The notes below the pieces were generated by a model. The model did not search any database. It saw only the letters and a program-made list of their open reading frames with translations, and was not told the origin of the DNA. 64,000 bases of DNA, from positions 1 to 64,000 of the forward strand of contig CAZZLC010000021.1 in the NCBI GenBank assembly GCA_964655065.1. The letters are read 5' to 3'. The stretch comes from DRPG01 sp964655065 (GTDB taxonomy: Bacteria > Myxococcota_A > UBA796 > GCA-2862545). Shown here piece after piece: positions 35,185 through 44,556 of the stretch. The translations under genes and the position numbers were made by a program. Position 1 is the stretch's first letter. Every line of letters starts with the position of its first letter.

Positions 35185-37056
35185 ATGGCCATCACCATCC
35201 ACGCCAAGTGGGGTCCCGAGGAGTCGGGAGACGAGCTGTTCCGAGGCGAGCTCGTCGACACGCTGACCATAGGCCGGGCCGCCGACAATGCGCTCGTCCT
35301 CCAGAGTCCTGCTGTGGGCAGCTACCACCTCGAGCTCTCGGAGGAAGACGGCCGCGTGGTCCTCGACGTGGTCGACCATCAGCCGGTCTACCTGGTCGAG
35401 GACGGGCACGGACACGTCCGCTGGCGGGGTCGGCAGGTGCTGTTCGAAGGCGGCGGGGCAGTCGAGCTCGATCTCGGCTTCCCCATCGACCCCCGCGGCG
35501 CCGACGAGCCCGGCTTCTACGAGCAAGGCGCGCTGCGACTCGTCGTCCAGGACCTGCGGGCCCGTCGTCGGCAGCGCGCGCACCGCACCGAGCGCATCCT
35601 GGAGGCAGTGGGACACCATCGCCAGGAGAGCGCTCTGAACTTCTTCGCGCTGCTCGCTGCGGTGGTCGGCATCGGCGGCGTCACCATCGGGGCGATCAAG
35701 CTCGGCGTCGATCGCCTGGAGGAGAACCAGCAGACGCTGCTCGCGGTCTCTCAGCGCAACACGCAGCTCCTCGAGACCAACGCGTCCCTCTTCCAGCAGG
35801 CCCTGGAGTCCGACTTCGTGCTCGCGAATGGCTCGGCGCCGCTGCTCGTCGCCGACGGGTCCGAGGCCGTGTGGTACCTCGGCCTGCGCGAGGCCGACTC
35901 GGTGGTCGAGTCGTTCAGGGGGGTCGGCACGGCGTGGCTCCTCGCCGACGGCGCGACGCGCTGGGTCGTGACCAACGCCCACGTGCTGCGCGAGCTGAAC
36001 GGCCAGCTCCGGGACACGCTCACCCCCGTCCTGAGACGAGGGGACGACGAGTTCGAGCTCGGCAGCGTGCTCGCCGGCGCGCGCATCCACCCGCTGTACG
36101 ACCGCTTCGAGCAGGTCCGAGACGACGATCGGCGTCGGAGCTGGACCAACCCCTACGACGTCGCCCTCTTCGCGCCGCCCGAGGGCCTGGAGCAGAAGCC
36201 CTCGCTGCAGGTGGCCCCGACCCCGATTCTCGAGTCGCTGGAAGTCCAGACCGACGTGCACTACTTCGGCTACCCCTTCGAGAACCTGACCACGACGGGA
36301 CCCGACCGGAGTCGGCCCGCCCCCCTGTTCGACCGGGGCTACGTGGCCCAGGTCTCCGACGCCATGCGCCGCGCCTACGTCGCCCCCTCGCTCCGCCACC
36401 TCCTCGTCGTCCGCATCCCGGCCGTGGGGGGCGCGAGCGGCAGCCCCGTCCTCCAGGACGACGGACAGGTGGTGGGCATGCTCTTCGGCGCGGACATGCT
36501 CGCGTTCGGGCGCGACGCCGTGGTCAGCGCGGCCGACGCGCACCAGAGCCGATACCGCGTCAACGTGGGGTACGCCCGGGCCCTCCGCGCCGACGTGATC
36601 CTGTCCATGCTCGAGGGGCGGGACCCCATCGACGACGGCTGGTGGACCGAGGCCGTGAGGACCATCGGCACGGCGGCCGACGAGCTCGCTCGAGAGCGCG
36701 ACACCCGACTGCGGCAGCTCCGGGGCAAGAACCTCTGCCAGGAGGTCGGACCCGCGCGGAGCATCGAGATGACGCCTCCCGGGCTCCTCGGCTTTCGCGC
36801 CGACGTCGAGCTCGAACCGGGCCACTGGCTCGCGTCGGTGCAGGTGCCCGACCACCAGGCGCACCTCCTGTCCAAGGCGATCGTGATTCCCCCTGGCGCC
36901 AAGCGGCGGCGGGATCGTGAGGAGAAGCGGGCCAGCAGCCTGGGGTTCGCCTTCCTCGACTTCGAGGTGCCCCCGACGGGCGGGAAGACGCGCCTGCTCG
37001 TCGATGGCGACCCTGGCGCCGAGGTCTCGGTCCGGGTCGAGCGATGCACGAGGTGA
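35185..37056 (+). CDS. FHA domain - membrane span - trypsin-like serine protease
   Basis: A 623-residue protein with a rare architecture. Residues 25-100 form an FHA domain (IGRAADNALVL, then the conserved His in VGSYHLEL), which binds phosphothreonine in the cytoplasm. Residues 151-173 are a membrane helix followed by a short coiled coil (175-208). Residues 225-480 are a chymotrypsin-fold protease with full triad: His266 in VVTNAHVL, Asp325 in NPYDVALF and Ser418 in GGASGSPVL. The last 100 residues are beta-rich. A cytoplasmic phospho-signal could thus steer a periplasmic protease. Spacing of 15 and 4 bases ties it to both neighbours. Confidence 0.87.
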   Translation: MAITIHAKWGPEESGDELFRGELVDTLTIGRAADNALVLQSPAVGSYHLELSEEDGRVVLDVVDHQPVYLVEDGHGHVRWRGRQVLFEGGGAVELDLGFPIDPRGADEPGFYEQGALRLVVQDLRARRRQRAHRTERILEAVGHHRQESALNFFALLAAVVGIGGVTIGAIKLGVDRLEENQQTLLAVSQRNTQLLETNASLFQQALESDFVLANGSAPLLVADGSEAVWYLGLREADSVVESFRGVGTAWLLADGATRWVVTNAHVLRELNGQLRDTLTPVLRRGDDEFELGSVLAGARIHPLYDRFEQVRDDDRRRSWTNPYDVALFAPPEGLEQKPSLQVAPTPILESLEVQTDVHYFGYPFENLTTTGPDRSRPAPLFDRGYVAQVSDAMRRAYVAPSLRHLLVVRIPAVGGASGSPVLQDDGQVVGMLFGADMLAFGRDAVVSAADAHQSRYRVNVGYARALRADVILSMLEGRDPIDDGWWTEAVRTIGTAADELARERDTRLRQLRGKNLCQEVGPARSIEMTPPGLLGFRADVELEPGHWLASVQVPDHQAHLLSKAIVIPPGAKRRRDREEKRASSLGFAFLDFEVPPTGGKTRLLVDGDPGAEVSVRVERCTR

Positions 37057-37060
37057 CGCC

Positions 37061-38953
37061 ATGAGTGAGCCCATCGCCCCCTACGTCCTCGCGCATAGCG
37101 ACTCCGCTCCGGCCGACCTCGTGCGTCGAGGGGACTTCCCGGCCATCGTCGAGGCGGCCGCTCGTCGCGACGGACCGGCCGGTGTCGACGACTACTTCCT
37201 CGCCATCGGACTGCGTCAGCTCGGCCGTGGACTTCCCCGTCCCGAGCTGGGCCGGTCCGCCTCCGACCTGCTCGAGCCACTCACTCGGGAGGCGCCGGAC
37301 CCCGACGTACGCGACCTCGCCGCCATCGAGTTGGTCCGGGCAGGACTCGAGGCCGATCAGCGGCGCACCGATCTGCTGGCGCGCCTCGAGTCCGCCCTGC
37401 CCGGTTATCTCGCGCGCCCGAACGTCGCGCCCCACGCGCGACTCGTGAAGGCCTCGATTCTCGTCCGCGAGAACCGCAACGCCGAGGCCGAGGACGCGAT
37501 CGCCCTGGGGCTGCGCGAGGCCGAGCAGCTCGGAGCGGACTTCCTGGTCGCCGAGCTTCGGCTCGCCCTGGGACGACTGCGGGCGTGGCAGGGATTCGCC
37601 GTGCCCGCGGAGCGACTGCTCGAGCTCGCCGCGGCCCAGTGGCGCGAGGCCGGTAACGCCGTGGCCGTCGCGGACGCGCAGTACGAGCTCGGCTACCTCT
37701 GGGCGGACCGCCGGGCCTTCGGCCGAGCCGCCCGTACACTGCGCGACGTGGTCGACGTCTTCGAAGCCCACGGTGTCACGGGGGTCAAGCGGGCCCGCGC
37801 CGACAACGCCCTGCTCAACGCATTGCTGGGGGACGGTCGAGCCGACGAGGTCCGCGAGCGGCTGGCCAGGCTCGATGACGGCGCGCTCTCCGGGTTCCGG
37901 CTCGCGATGCGGCTGCGCGACCGGGCTCGGCTCGAGATGCTGGACGCTGGCGCGACGGCCCGAGCGCGGGAGTACCTGGACACCGCCCGCGAGGCGCTGA
38001 GCGACTCCCGCCCCAACGGGTTCGGCAACCTCTCGCTCGACATCGCCGACGCCCAGCTGCGCTCGCGCGAGGTGACCGACGCGGGGGCCCGCCTCGCCGC
38101 GGCGGATGCGCTCGCCCGGGTGGGAGCCGCGTTCTCGGGGGTGACCCGCGAGCGGCCCCAGGAGATCGTCGCGCGGCTCGGTGCCATCGACGTGTACCTG
38201 GACGCGACCGAGTCGGAGGAAGGCTCGCCGCGTGCCCGTGCGGCCGCTCGAGCCGCCGCCGTGGACCAGGTCGTCCGGCTCGCCCGGGCCGCGGCCAGCA
38301 TCTCCGTGCTCCTCAACGACGAAGCGGCGGTGCGGGTGCTCCGTCGCGCAGACGACGCCCTCGACACGCCAGGCATCCGAGCCGCCATCCGGAGCCTGCG
38401 GGAGCCCCGGGTCGACGAGCCCCTCCTCCTCGCGATGCGACAGCGAGACGACGAGGAGGCCATCGAGTTGCTCGCTCGCCTCGCCGACGCGATCGGTCAG
38501 CGGCACCGATCCGGCGAGGCCCCCCTCTTCCTCACGCCATCGCGGGTCGAGGTCGTGGAGCCCGGCGAGCCGGTGATTCTCTCCGTGCACGGGCTGCCCG
38601 CCGAGACGGCCGAGGATCGCGCGCGCCTCTCCCCCCTCGAGGACCCCGGGTTCGTCGCGCCCGAGCGGATGCGCAAGCGCTGGTCGGTCGGCCCCTCCAC
38701 CGACCTGTACCTGATCGGTGCGATCGTGATGGCCCGGTGGTTCCACACCCGGCCCCCCAACCTGGGACTCGGGCTCCGCGTCCAGCGCGGGTTCTGGAAC
38801 CTGCAGTGGTGGTTCGTCACCCGTGGAGCGCGAGGAAGGCGACGGCAGCTCGCCCGTCTCGCCTACGAGCTGACCGCCCTCGCGCCAGCCTTCCGGCCGT
38901 CGACCGCTCAGGAGGTCGCCGATCGGCTCCGAATGGCGGCTCGAGCGGACTGA
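37061..38953 (+). CDS. TPR protein with C-terminal degenerate protein-kinase fold
   Basis: A 630-residue cytoplasmic protein. Residues 20-400 are TPR-like helices (AVADAQYELGYLWADRRAF, ARAREYLDTAREAL). From about 430 on the sequence follows the C-lobe of a Hanks-type kinase: the alpha-E-like helix IELLARLADAIGQRHRSG, then TPSRVEVVEPGEPVIL, an APE motif at 533-535, STDLYLIGA (the usual S-DLYSLG), and the late RPST. The catalytic HRD is absent and DFG reads SVHG (508-511); no glycine-rich loop is seen. It should be a pseudokinase or adaptor. The start has GAGGTGACGCC in front, four bases after the FHA-protease stop. Confidence 0.75.
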   Translation: MSEPIAPYVLAHSDSAPADLVRRGDFPAIVEAAARRDGPAGVDDYFLAIGLRQLGRGLPRPELGRSASDLLEPLTREAPDPDVRDLAAIELVRAGLEADQRRTDLLARLESALPGYLARPNVAPHARLVKASILVRENRNAEAEDAIALGLREAEQLGADFLVAELRLALGRLRAWQGFAVPAERLLELAAAQWREAGNAVAVADAQYELGYLWADRRAFGRAARTLRDVVDVFEAHGVTGVKRARADNALLNALLGDGRADEVRERLARLDDGALSGFRLAMRLRDRARLEMLDAGATARAREYLDTAREALSDSRPNGFGNLSLDIADAQLRSREVTDAGARLAAADALARVGAAFSGVTRERPQEIVARLGAIDVYLDATESEEGSPRARAAARAAAVDQVVRLARAAASISVLLNDEAAVRVLRRADDALDTPGIRAAIRSLREPRVDEPLLLAMRQRDDEEAIELLARLADAIGQRHRSGEAPLFLTPSRVEVVEPGEPVILSVHGLPAETAEDRARLSPLEDPGFVAPERMRKRWSVGPSTDLYLIGAIVMARWFHTRPPNLGLGLRVQRGFWNLQWWFVTRGARGRRRQLARLAYELTALAPAFRPSTAQEVADRLRMAARAD

Positions 38954-38978
38954 GCCCGCCGGAGGCCCCACGACGCGC

Positions 38979-41900
38979 TCAGTCCACGGTCGGCGCGTGA
39001 CCGAGCGCGACCTGGCGCTGGAGTGCGGCCCGGATTTCCTCGATCTTCGCGACCTCGTGGCGAGTCCGCTGGTTTCGGAGCTCGGCCTGGACCTCGAGCA
39101 GATCGGTGAGGGTCACGAGGCCCTGCCGGTAGCGATCCGACACCTGCTCGGCGGCGACGGTAGCCTGGGTGACGGCCCGCTCCCGCACCGCGACCTCGCT
39201 CTGCGACACCTCGAGCGCGGCCTGGGCAGCCGACTGCTCCACCTCGATGCCGAGTGCGAGCCGGGTGCGCTCGGCCTCGGCCTCGGCGATCCTCGCTCCG
39301 AGCGCCCGGCGGCGTCCTGGTCGCGTCCCGCGAGCGATGAGGGTCCAGCGGGCCCGCACTCCGGCCTCCACCCAGTCTCCATCGACCAGATTCTCCTGGT
39401 CGAGCGTGCGGTAGGCGCCGTAGACCTCCACCATGGGGAGACCCTCGGCGAACACCGCCCGACGCTCACCGCGTCGAGCCGCGATCCGGGCGTCGGCCGC
39501 GATCAGGTCGGATCGGGGGGCGGCGCTCACGTCCCCCGCGGGAGGGGTGGGCAGGACGCCGAGCGGCTCGACGGGCTCGGCACGTCCGAGGGCGGCCCCC
39601 AGCCGCCGCGTCGCGACCTCGCGCTGACGGTCGAGCGACCGCGCCTGCTGGTCGGCGTCGAGCAGGGCGACCTCCGCCCGCAGGACGTCCGACTCCACGA
39701 CCAGAGCCGCCGCGTACCGAGCCAGAAGGTCCTGGTGAAGCGAGCGCAGCGCCTCGACGTAGGCCAGGTTGGCGTCACGCTGCGCATCGACGATGCGAAC
39801 GTCGAGCCATGCCTCGGCCGCGCCCAGTGCAGAGAGGTGACGAGCTCGCGCCGCAATGGCCCGGGCCCCCTGTTCTGACCGACGCGCAGGACCAATGCGA
39901 GCAATGGCAGCCGGATCGAACAGTGGGACCCGGACCTCGGCGCCCAGCGTCACGAGCTCGTCGGGTTGTTGGAGGATCCGCAGGGCGGGACCGTCCGGAG
40001 GCACCGTGAAGCTCAGCTCCAGGGGATTGTCGCGACGCCAGGCCGAACCTTCGGCCCCCACCGAGGGTCCGAAGGCGGCCCACACGGCGGTGCGGGCCTC
40101 CGCCCGGGCGGCTCGCGCGGCCGCCTGGGTGGCTGTGCTGGCCGGGGCCTCTTCGCCGAGGACCAGGGCCTCCTCCAGGGTCACCCCTGCCCTGGCCGGC
40201 ATCGACACGACGAGCAGAGCCGCACCGAGTCCGATCCCACGGGCGAGCCGGCCGAGCCAAGGGGGGCTCTCCTCCCCACAGAGCAGGCGGTAGAGAGCGG
40301 GCACGGCCACGAGCGTGAGCGCGGTCGAGGCGACGAGCCCGCTGATGATCGCCCACGCGAGGGGGGGCCACAGCGGACTGCTCGACAGCGCCAGCGGAAG
40401 CATGCCGGCGACCGTGGTGGCCGTGGTCAGCAGGATCGGGCGAGTGCGCAGCCGGATCGCCTCGACGATCGCGGTCCGTACCGCCGTGCCCGAGCGCCGC
40501 TCCCGCTCGATCACGTCGATGAGGACGATCGCGTTGTTCACCACGATCCCCACGAGGGAGATCACCCCGAGCAGCGACATGAACCCGAACGGCTCCCCCG
40601 ACAACGCGAGCCCGGGCACCACCCCGACTGCCGCGAGCGGCACCGTCACGAGAACGATCCCCACCCGCCGGAGACTGTCGAACTCGAGGAACAGGAAGAG
40701 GAGCAGGATCCCGAGCCCGATCGGCACGGCGGAGAGCAGCGCCGTGTTGGCCTCGGACGAGCGCTCGGCCTCGCCGCCGAGATCCACGCTGACCGATGCT
40801 GGCACACCGTCACGGAACGCCTCGATCTCCGAGGAGATCTCGGAGAAGGTCGCGCCCTCCGCGAGCTGGGCGCTGACCGTGACGACGCGTGAGCGGTCGC
40901 GGCGGTGGATCGAGGCGGGGCCCCAGGTGAGCTCCTCGGTCGCGATCGCCGCGATGGGCACCGCGGTCGCGCCCGGGGCACCGATGGTGGTCATGGAGAG
41001 GGCCGCCACGTCGGTGCGCTCGCCGGCCGGGGTCGTGACCACCACGGGAACGGGATCCCGACCTCCCCGTACCTCGCCCGCCGGCAAGCCCTGGGTGCGC
41101 CCGAGCAACGAGAGCGCCACGTCACGACGCGCGAGCCCCCGGCGCCCGGCCGCGGCGTCGTCGATCGACCAGCCCAGTCGTGGGCTGCCGACCCCGAGAT
41201 CGTGCCGCACGTCGCGGGTGGCGGGGTGGGCACGGAGCGTCGTCATGACCGCTTCGGTGGCGGCCTGGAGGTCCGGCAGCTCCTCACCACTGAGCCTCAC
41301 CTCGACGGGGGCCCCCGCGGGGGGTCCCTGCTGGAGTCGCTTGGGCACGACCGTGGCCTCGGGCACCTGCCGGGCGGACTCGCGAACCGCGTGCAGCAGT
41401 CCCGGAATCGAGGCCACGTCGGGGGCAGTCACCACCAGGGTCGCACGGTGTGGGCCCGCGGGCGGAAAGGTGAGGTTGTAGTAGAACCGCGGCACCTTCT
41501 GCCCCACGAAGGACGTCACCGAGACCACGTCGGACCGGGGCACGAGCTCGTCCTCGAGCACGGTCACCACGCGCTCCGTCTCGGTGAGATCCACGCCCTC
41601 GGGTAGCTCCACCGTCACGATGACGCGGGAGCGGTCGGAGAAGGGAAAGAACTGCTGCGACACCGTGGGCAGCAGCGCCAGCGACGAGAGCAGCACCACC
41701 GCCACGAGCAGGGTGGCGCGGAGCGGCGCGACGACCACCATCTCGCCCAGCCGCAGCGACCAGCGATCCAGCCATCGCGAGGCGCCGCCCCGCACGGTCG
41801 GCCGCTGAACGAGGGCGGCGAGCGCCGGCGTCACCGCCATCGCGAACCCGTAGGAGAGGACCAGCGCCGTGACGACGACGATCGGCACCGCGCGAGTGAA

Positions 41901-43268
41901 GTCGGCCGTCACCCCCTCGGAGGCGAGCATGGGCACGAACGCGGCCACCGTGGTGCCCGTAGCCGTCCCCAGCGGGACCGCGAGCTCTTGGATGGCTCGG
42001 CGCGCGGCCTCCCACGGGGCGAGCCCGTCGTCGAGATGACGCTGCACGGTCTCGGCGACCACGATCGCGTTGTCGACCAGGAGACCGAGCGCGAGCACGA
42101 TCGAGGCCACGGAGATCTGGTGGAGCACGCCACCGGCCGTGGCGTAGACGGCGACCGCACCCAGGGTGACCAGCGGAACGATGCTCGCGACGACCAGACC
42201 GAGCCGGACGCCCATGGCCAGAAGCAGCACCCCCGCGACCACGAGGACCGAGGCGAGCAGGGTCCGGGTCAGCGAGCCCAGCCGACGCTCGACGTGCTCG
42301 GGCTGCGACGAGAACGTGTGGACGACGAGCCCTCGGGCCGAGAGCTCGGGGACGATGGCGGCCAGTCCCTCCTCGACGCGCTCACCAAAGCTCACGAGGT
42401 CCTGGGGCAGCTCTGGGATCACGCTGACCCCCACCGCCGGTCGACGATCGTGGTAGAGCCGCGCTCGAGGTGGGACGACCGGCCCGAGGCTGATCCGGGC
42501 GAGCTCGCCGAGCGGGACCGCCGATCCGTCGGGCAAGATCCACGGCGTGGCGCGCAGCGCATCGACGTCCAGCAGCTCTGCCCGGGGCGCGAGGACCGCC
42601 CGGCGCCCGTCCACGATCGCGGCCCCGGCGGGCACCACCGCGTTGCGAGCCCGGAGCGCCCCGGCCACGGTCTGGGGGTCGAGTCCGAGCCGGTCGGCGA
42701 CCCCCGGGTCGAGGGCCACGCGCACCTGCTCGCCCGGGTCGCCCAGCCGCTCCACCCGAGAGACGCCGTCGACCTTCAGCAGCGCATCCTCGAGATCACG
42801 GGCCGCGCTTCTCAGCGCGAGAAGATCGTGGGTTCCGGTGACGAGGAACACGAGGGCAGAGGGATCCCCCTGCTTCTCGTTGAGCTCGATCGGGCCGGCG
42901 CCGTCGGGCAGGGTCTGGGCGACGTCGTCGAGCGACTCCCGGATCGCGTCCCAGACGGGACCCGTATCGGCGATGGCGTCGCGGAGCTCGAGGAGGAAGG
43001 CCGCTCCATCGGTTCGGGCGGTCACCGAGATCTTCCGAAGCTCGGGGACGTCGGCCAGCCCATCCTCGATGGGCCTCACCACGAGCCGCTCGACCCGCAG
43101 CGGGTCGGCGCCGGGCCATCGCACGACCACCGTCGCGATCCGCGTCTTGAAGGACGGATCCTCCTGACGGGGCATCGTGTTCCACTTCAGCGCGCCCACG
43201 AGCACGAGGAGGGTGACCAGCACGAGCACGAGCCGACGACGCGTCAGCAACGCGACCAGGGCGTTCAT
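38979..43268 (-). CDS. RND efflux pump fused to a TolC-like outer-membrane channel
   Basis: A single frame of 1429 residues. Residues 1-1000 are a complete RND transporter of the AcrB/HAE1-like type: N-terminal span, PGADPLRVERLVVRPIED, the TM4 stretch LGLLVDNAIVVAETVQRHL, a second NNAIVLIDVIERERR, and the terminal VPALYRLL. Then LARGIGLGAALLVVSMPARA (about 1005-1026) looks like a signal peptide with an AxA cleavage site, and residues 1027-1429 are an outer-membrane efflux protein with paired coiled-coil halves (RYAAALVVESDVLRAEVALL, RYRQGLVTLTDLLEVQAEL). The 4-base overlap with the adaptor gene completes a tripartite system. Cleavage at the junction would free the channel half; this is inference. 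Confidence 0.88.
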   Translation of the reverse strand: MNALVALLTRRRLVLVLVTLLVLVGALKWNTMPRQEDPSFKTRIATVVVRWPGADPLRVERLVVRPIEDGLADVPELRKISVTARTDGAAFLLELRDAIADTGPVWDAIRESLDDVAQTLPDGAGPIELNEKQGDPSALVFLVTGTHDLLALRSAARDLEDALLKVDGVSRVERLGDPGEQVRVALDPGVADRLGLDPQTVAGALRARNAVVPAGAAIVDGRRAVLAPRAELLDVDALRATPWILPDGSAVPLGELARISLGPVVPPRARLYHDRRPAVGVSVIPELPQDLVSFGERVEEGLAAIVPELSARGLVVHTFSSQPEHVERRLGSLTRTLLASVLVVAGVLLLAMGVRLGLVVASIVPLVTLGAVAVYATAGGVLHQISVASIVLALGLLVDNAIVVAETVQRHLDDGLAPWEAARRAIQELAVPLGTATGTTVAAFVPMLASEGVTADFTRAVPIVVVTALVLSYGFAMAVTPALAALVQRPTVRGGASRWLDRWSLRLGEMVVVAPLRATLLVAVVLLSSLALLPTVSQQFFPFSDRSRVIVTVELPEGVDLTETERVVTVLEDELVPRSDVVSVTSFVGQKVPRFYYNLTFPPAGPHRATLVVTAPDVASIPGLLHAVRESARQVPEATVVPKRLQQGPPAGAPVEVRLSGEELPDLQAATEAVMTTLRAHPATRDVRHDLGVGSPRLGWSIDDAAAGRRGLARRDVALSLLGRTQGLPAGEVRGGRDPVPVVVTTPAGERTDVAALSMTTIGAPGATAVPIAAIATEELTWGPASIHRRDRSRVVTVSAQLAEGATFSEISSEIEAFRDGVPASVSVDLGGEAERSSEANTALLSAVPIGLGILLLFLFLEFDSLRRVGIVLVTVPLAAVGVVPGLALSGEPFGFMSLLGVISLVGIVVNNAIVLIDVIERERRSGTAVRTAIVEAIRLRTRPILLTTATTVAGMLPLALSSSPLWPPLAWAIISGLVASTALTLVAVPALYRLLCGEESPPWLGRLARGIGLGAALLVVSMPARAGVTLEEALVLGEEAPASTATQAAARAARAEARTAVWAAFGPSVGAEGSAWRRDNPLELSFTVPPDGPALRILQQPDELVTLGAEVRVPLFDPAAIARIGPARRSEQGARAIAARARHLSALGAAEAWLDVRIVDAQRDANLAYVEALRSLHQDLLARYAAALVVESDVLRAEVALLDADQQARSLDRQREVATRRLGAALGRAEPVEPLGVLPTPPAGDVSAAPRSDLIAADARIAARRGERRAVFAEGLPMVEVYGAYRTLDQENLVDGDWVEAGVRARWTLIARGTRPGRRRALGARIAEAEAERTRLALGIEVEQSAAQAALEVSQSEVAVRERAVTQATVAAEQVSDRYRQGLVTLTDLLEVQAELRNQRTRHEVAKIEEIRAALQRQVALGHAPTVD

Positions 43269-44338
43269 GGCAGCGCCTCCACCCGGTCACCGGGCAACAG
43301 GCGGCTCTGTCCGGCCACGACCACTGCCTCGTCGGGCTGGAGCTCGCCGGTGACCACGATGCGGTCGCCGAGCAGCGAGCCGGTCACGACGGGCACCCGT
43401 TCGGTGCGACTCTCCCGGACCACGAACACGGTCGGCTGGCCCCCCACAGGGTCGACGATCGCCGACAACGGCACGGTCACCCCGTAGGAGACGGGCACCC
43501 GTAGGCCCACCGCCGCGGTGAGGCCGGCGACCGCGAAGTCGTCCTCGTCGAGGACCACCACGAGCGGCAAGAGTCCAGAAGGACCTGCGGCTCGAGCGAT
43601 CGATCGTAGCGTGCCCCCGACCCGCCGCCCCAGTCCGGAGAGCTCGACCTGGGCTGGATCACCGACGTCGAGACTCGCCCACACCGCCTCGGGGGCCTGC
43701 ACCTCGACCTCGATCCCGCCGGCGCCCGTGAGGCCCAGCACGGGCTGGCCCGCCGCCACGAACTCGCCAGGCTCCACGTAGAGGGCCGAGACCACCCCAT
43801 CGAAGCTCGCCCGGAGCTCTGCTTCCTGCCGCATCCGGTAGGCCTCGTCCGCTTCGGCACGAGCTCCTGCGAGCGCGGCCACCACGCTCGCCTCCTCCGC
43901 GCGAGCCCGGTCGACCTCGCTGGGAGGCACCGAGGAGCCCGCGGACTCGAGGCGCTCCCGGTCCCGCCGGACCTGGTCGCGGCGAGCCTGGAGCCTCGCG
44001 ACGGCCGCCCGGGCGGTGCGCAGCCGGTTGGAGAAGCCCGCTGCGTCGAGCTTCGCGAGCGTGTCGCCTTGCTCCACCTTCTGGCCGATGCGAACCGATC
44101 TGGACAGCACCCGACCGGGCACGGAGAAGCCCACGTTGGCCCGGTCGGCGGAGCGTGTGACGCCGTGCAGAACGACGTGGCGCGACTCCGGGGCCTCCTC
44201 GACGAGCGCCGTACGGACCGGTCGGGGCCGCTTGGCCGGCGAGTCGGTGGCGCTCGCGGGGAAGCTGTTCCCCAGGCAACCGAGAATAGCCACGAGAGCA
44301 AGCCACGCCCTCGGGCCCGATGCGGTCCACCGGCCCAC
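43265..44338 (-). CDS. RND membrane-fusion (periplasmic adaptor) protein
   Basis: A 357-residue AcrA/MdtA-type adaptor linking pump and outer-membrane channel. It begins with a signal sequence (WLALVAILGCLGNSFPASA; the Cys could also be lipidated), then the lipoyl half VGFSVPGRVLSRSVRIGQKV, an alpha-hairpin (residues 100-165), the second lipoyl half ASFDGVVSALYVEPGEFV, and the beta-barrel and membrane-proximal domains. The GTG start follows AGGGGG. Its stop and the pump start overlap as ATGA. No regulator gene lies next to it; the 218-base upstream region is shared with the divergent formyltransferase. Confidence 0.92.
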   Translation of the reverse strand: MGRWTASGPRAWLALVAILGCLGNSFPASATDSPAKRPRPVRTALVEEAPESRHVVLHGVTRSADRANVGFSVPGRVLSRSVRIGQKVEQGDTLAKLDAAGFSNRLRTARAAVARLQARRDQVRRDRERLESAGSSVPPSEVDRARAEEASVVAALAGARAEADEAYRMRQEAELRASFDGVVSALYVEPGEFVAAGQPVLGLTGAGGIEVEVQAPEAVWASLDVGDPAQVELSGLGRRVGGTLRSIARAAGPSGLLPLVVVLDEDDFAVAGLTAAVGLRVPVSYGVTVPLSAIVDPVGGQPTVFVVRESRTERVPVVTGSLLGDRIVVTGELQPDEAVVVAGQSRLLPGDRVEALP

Positions 44339-44556
44339 GACACCCCCTGCGCTTGGTCGAGGAAGGCTCTATGGGTTCGCCCTGGAGGCGACTATCGCAC
44401 CGGCATTACTTCGCGGGGCGGGTTCCGCATCGTGGGCGAGCCCTCCGGCCGACCTGTGCGCCGGCTCGACCCGCGCGGACCGGGACGGCCTTCCCCACGG
44501 AGATCCGGTTCGCGGATACCGGTAACGGAGACTTCGCCACCACAGCAGGGGCCGTC
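44339..44556. other. Divergent intergenic region, efflux operon / formyltransferase
   Basis: 218 bases without a credible gene. A short perfect inverted repeat CCGGT/ACCGG (44505-44509 with 44518-44522) lies about 35 bases before the formyltransferase start and could be an operator. No clear -35/-10 pair is seen. Confidence 0.35.
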
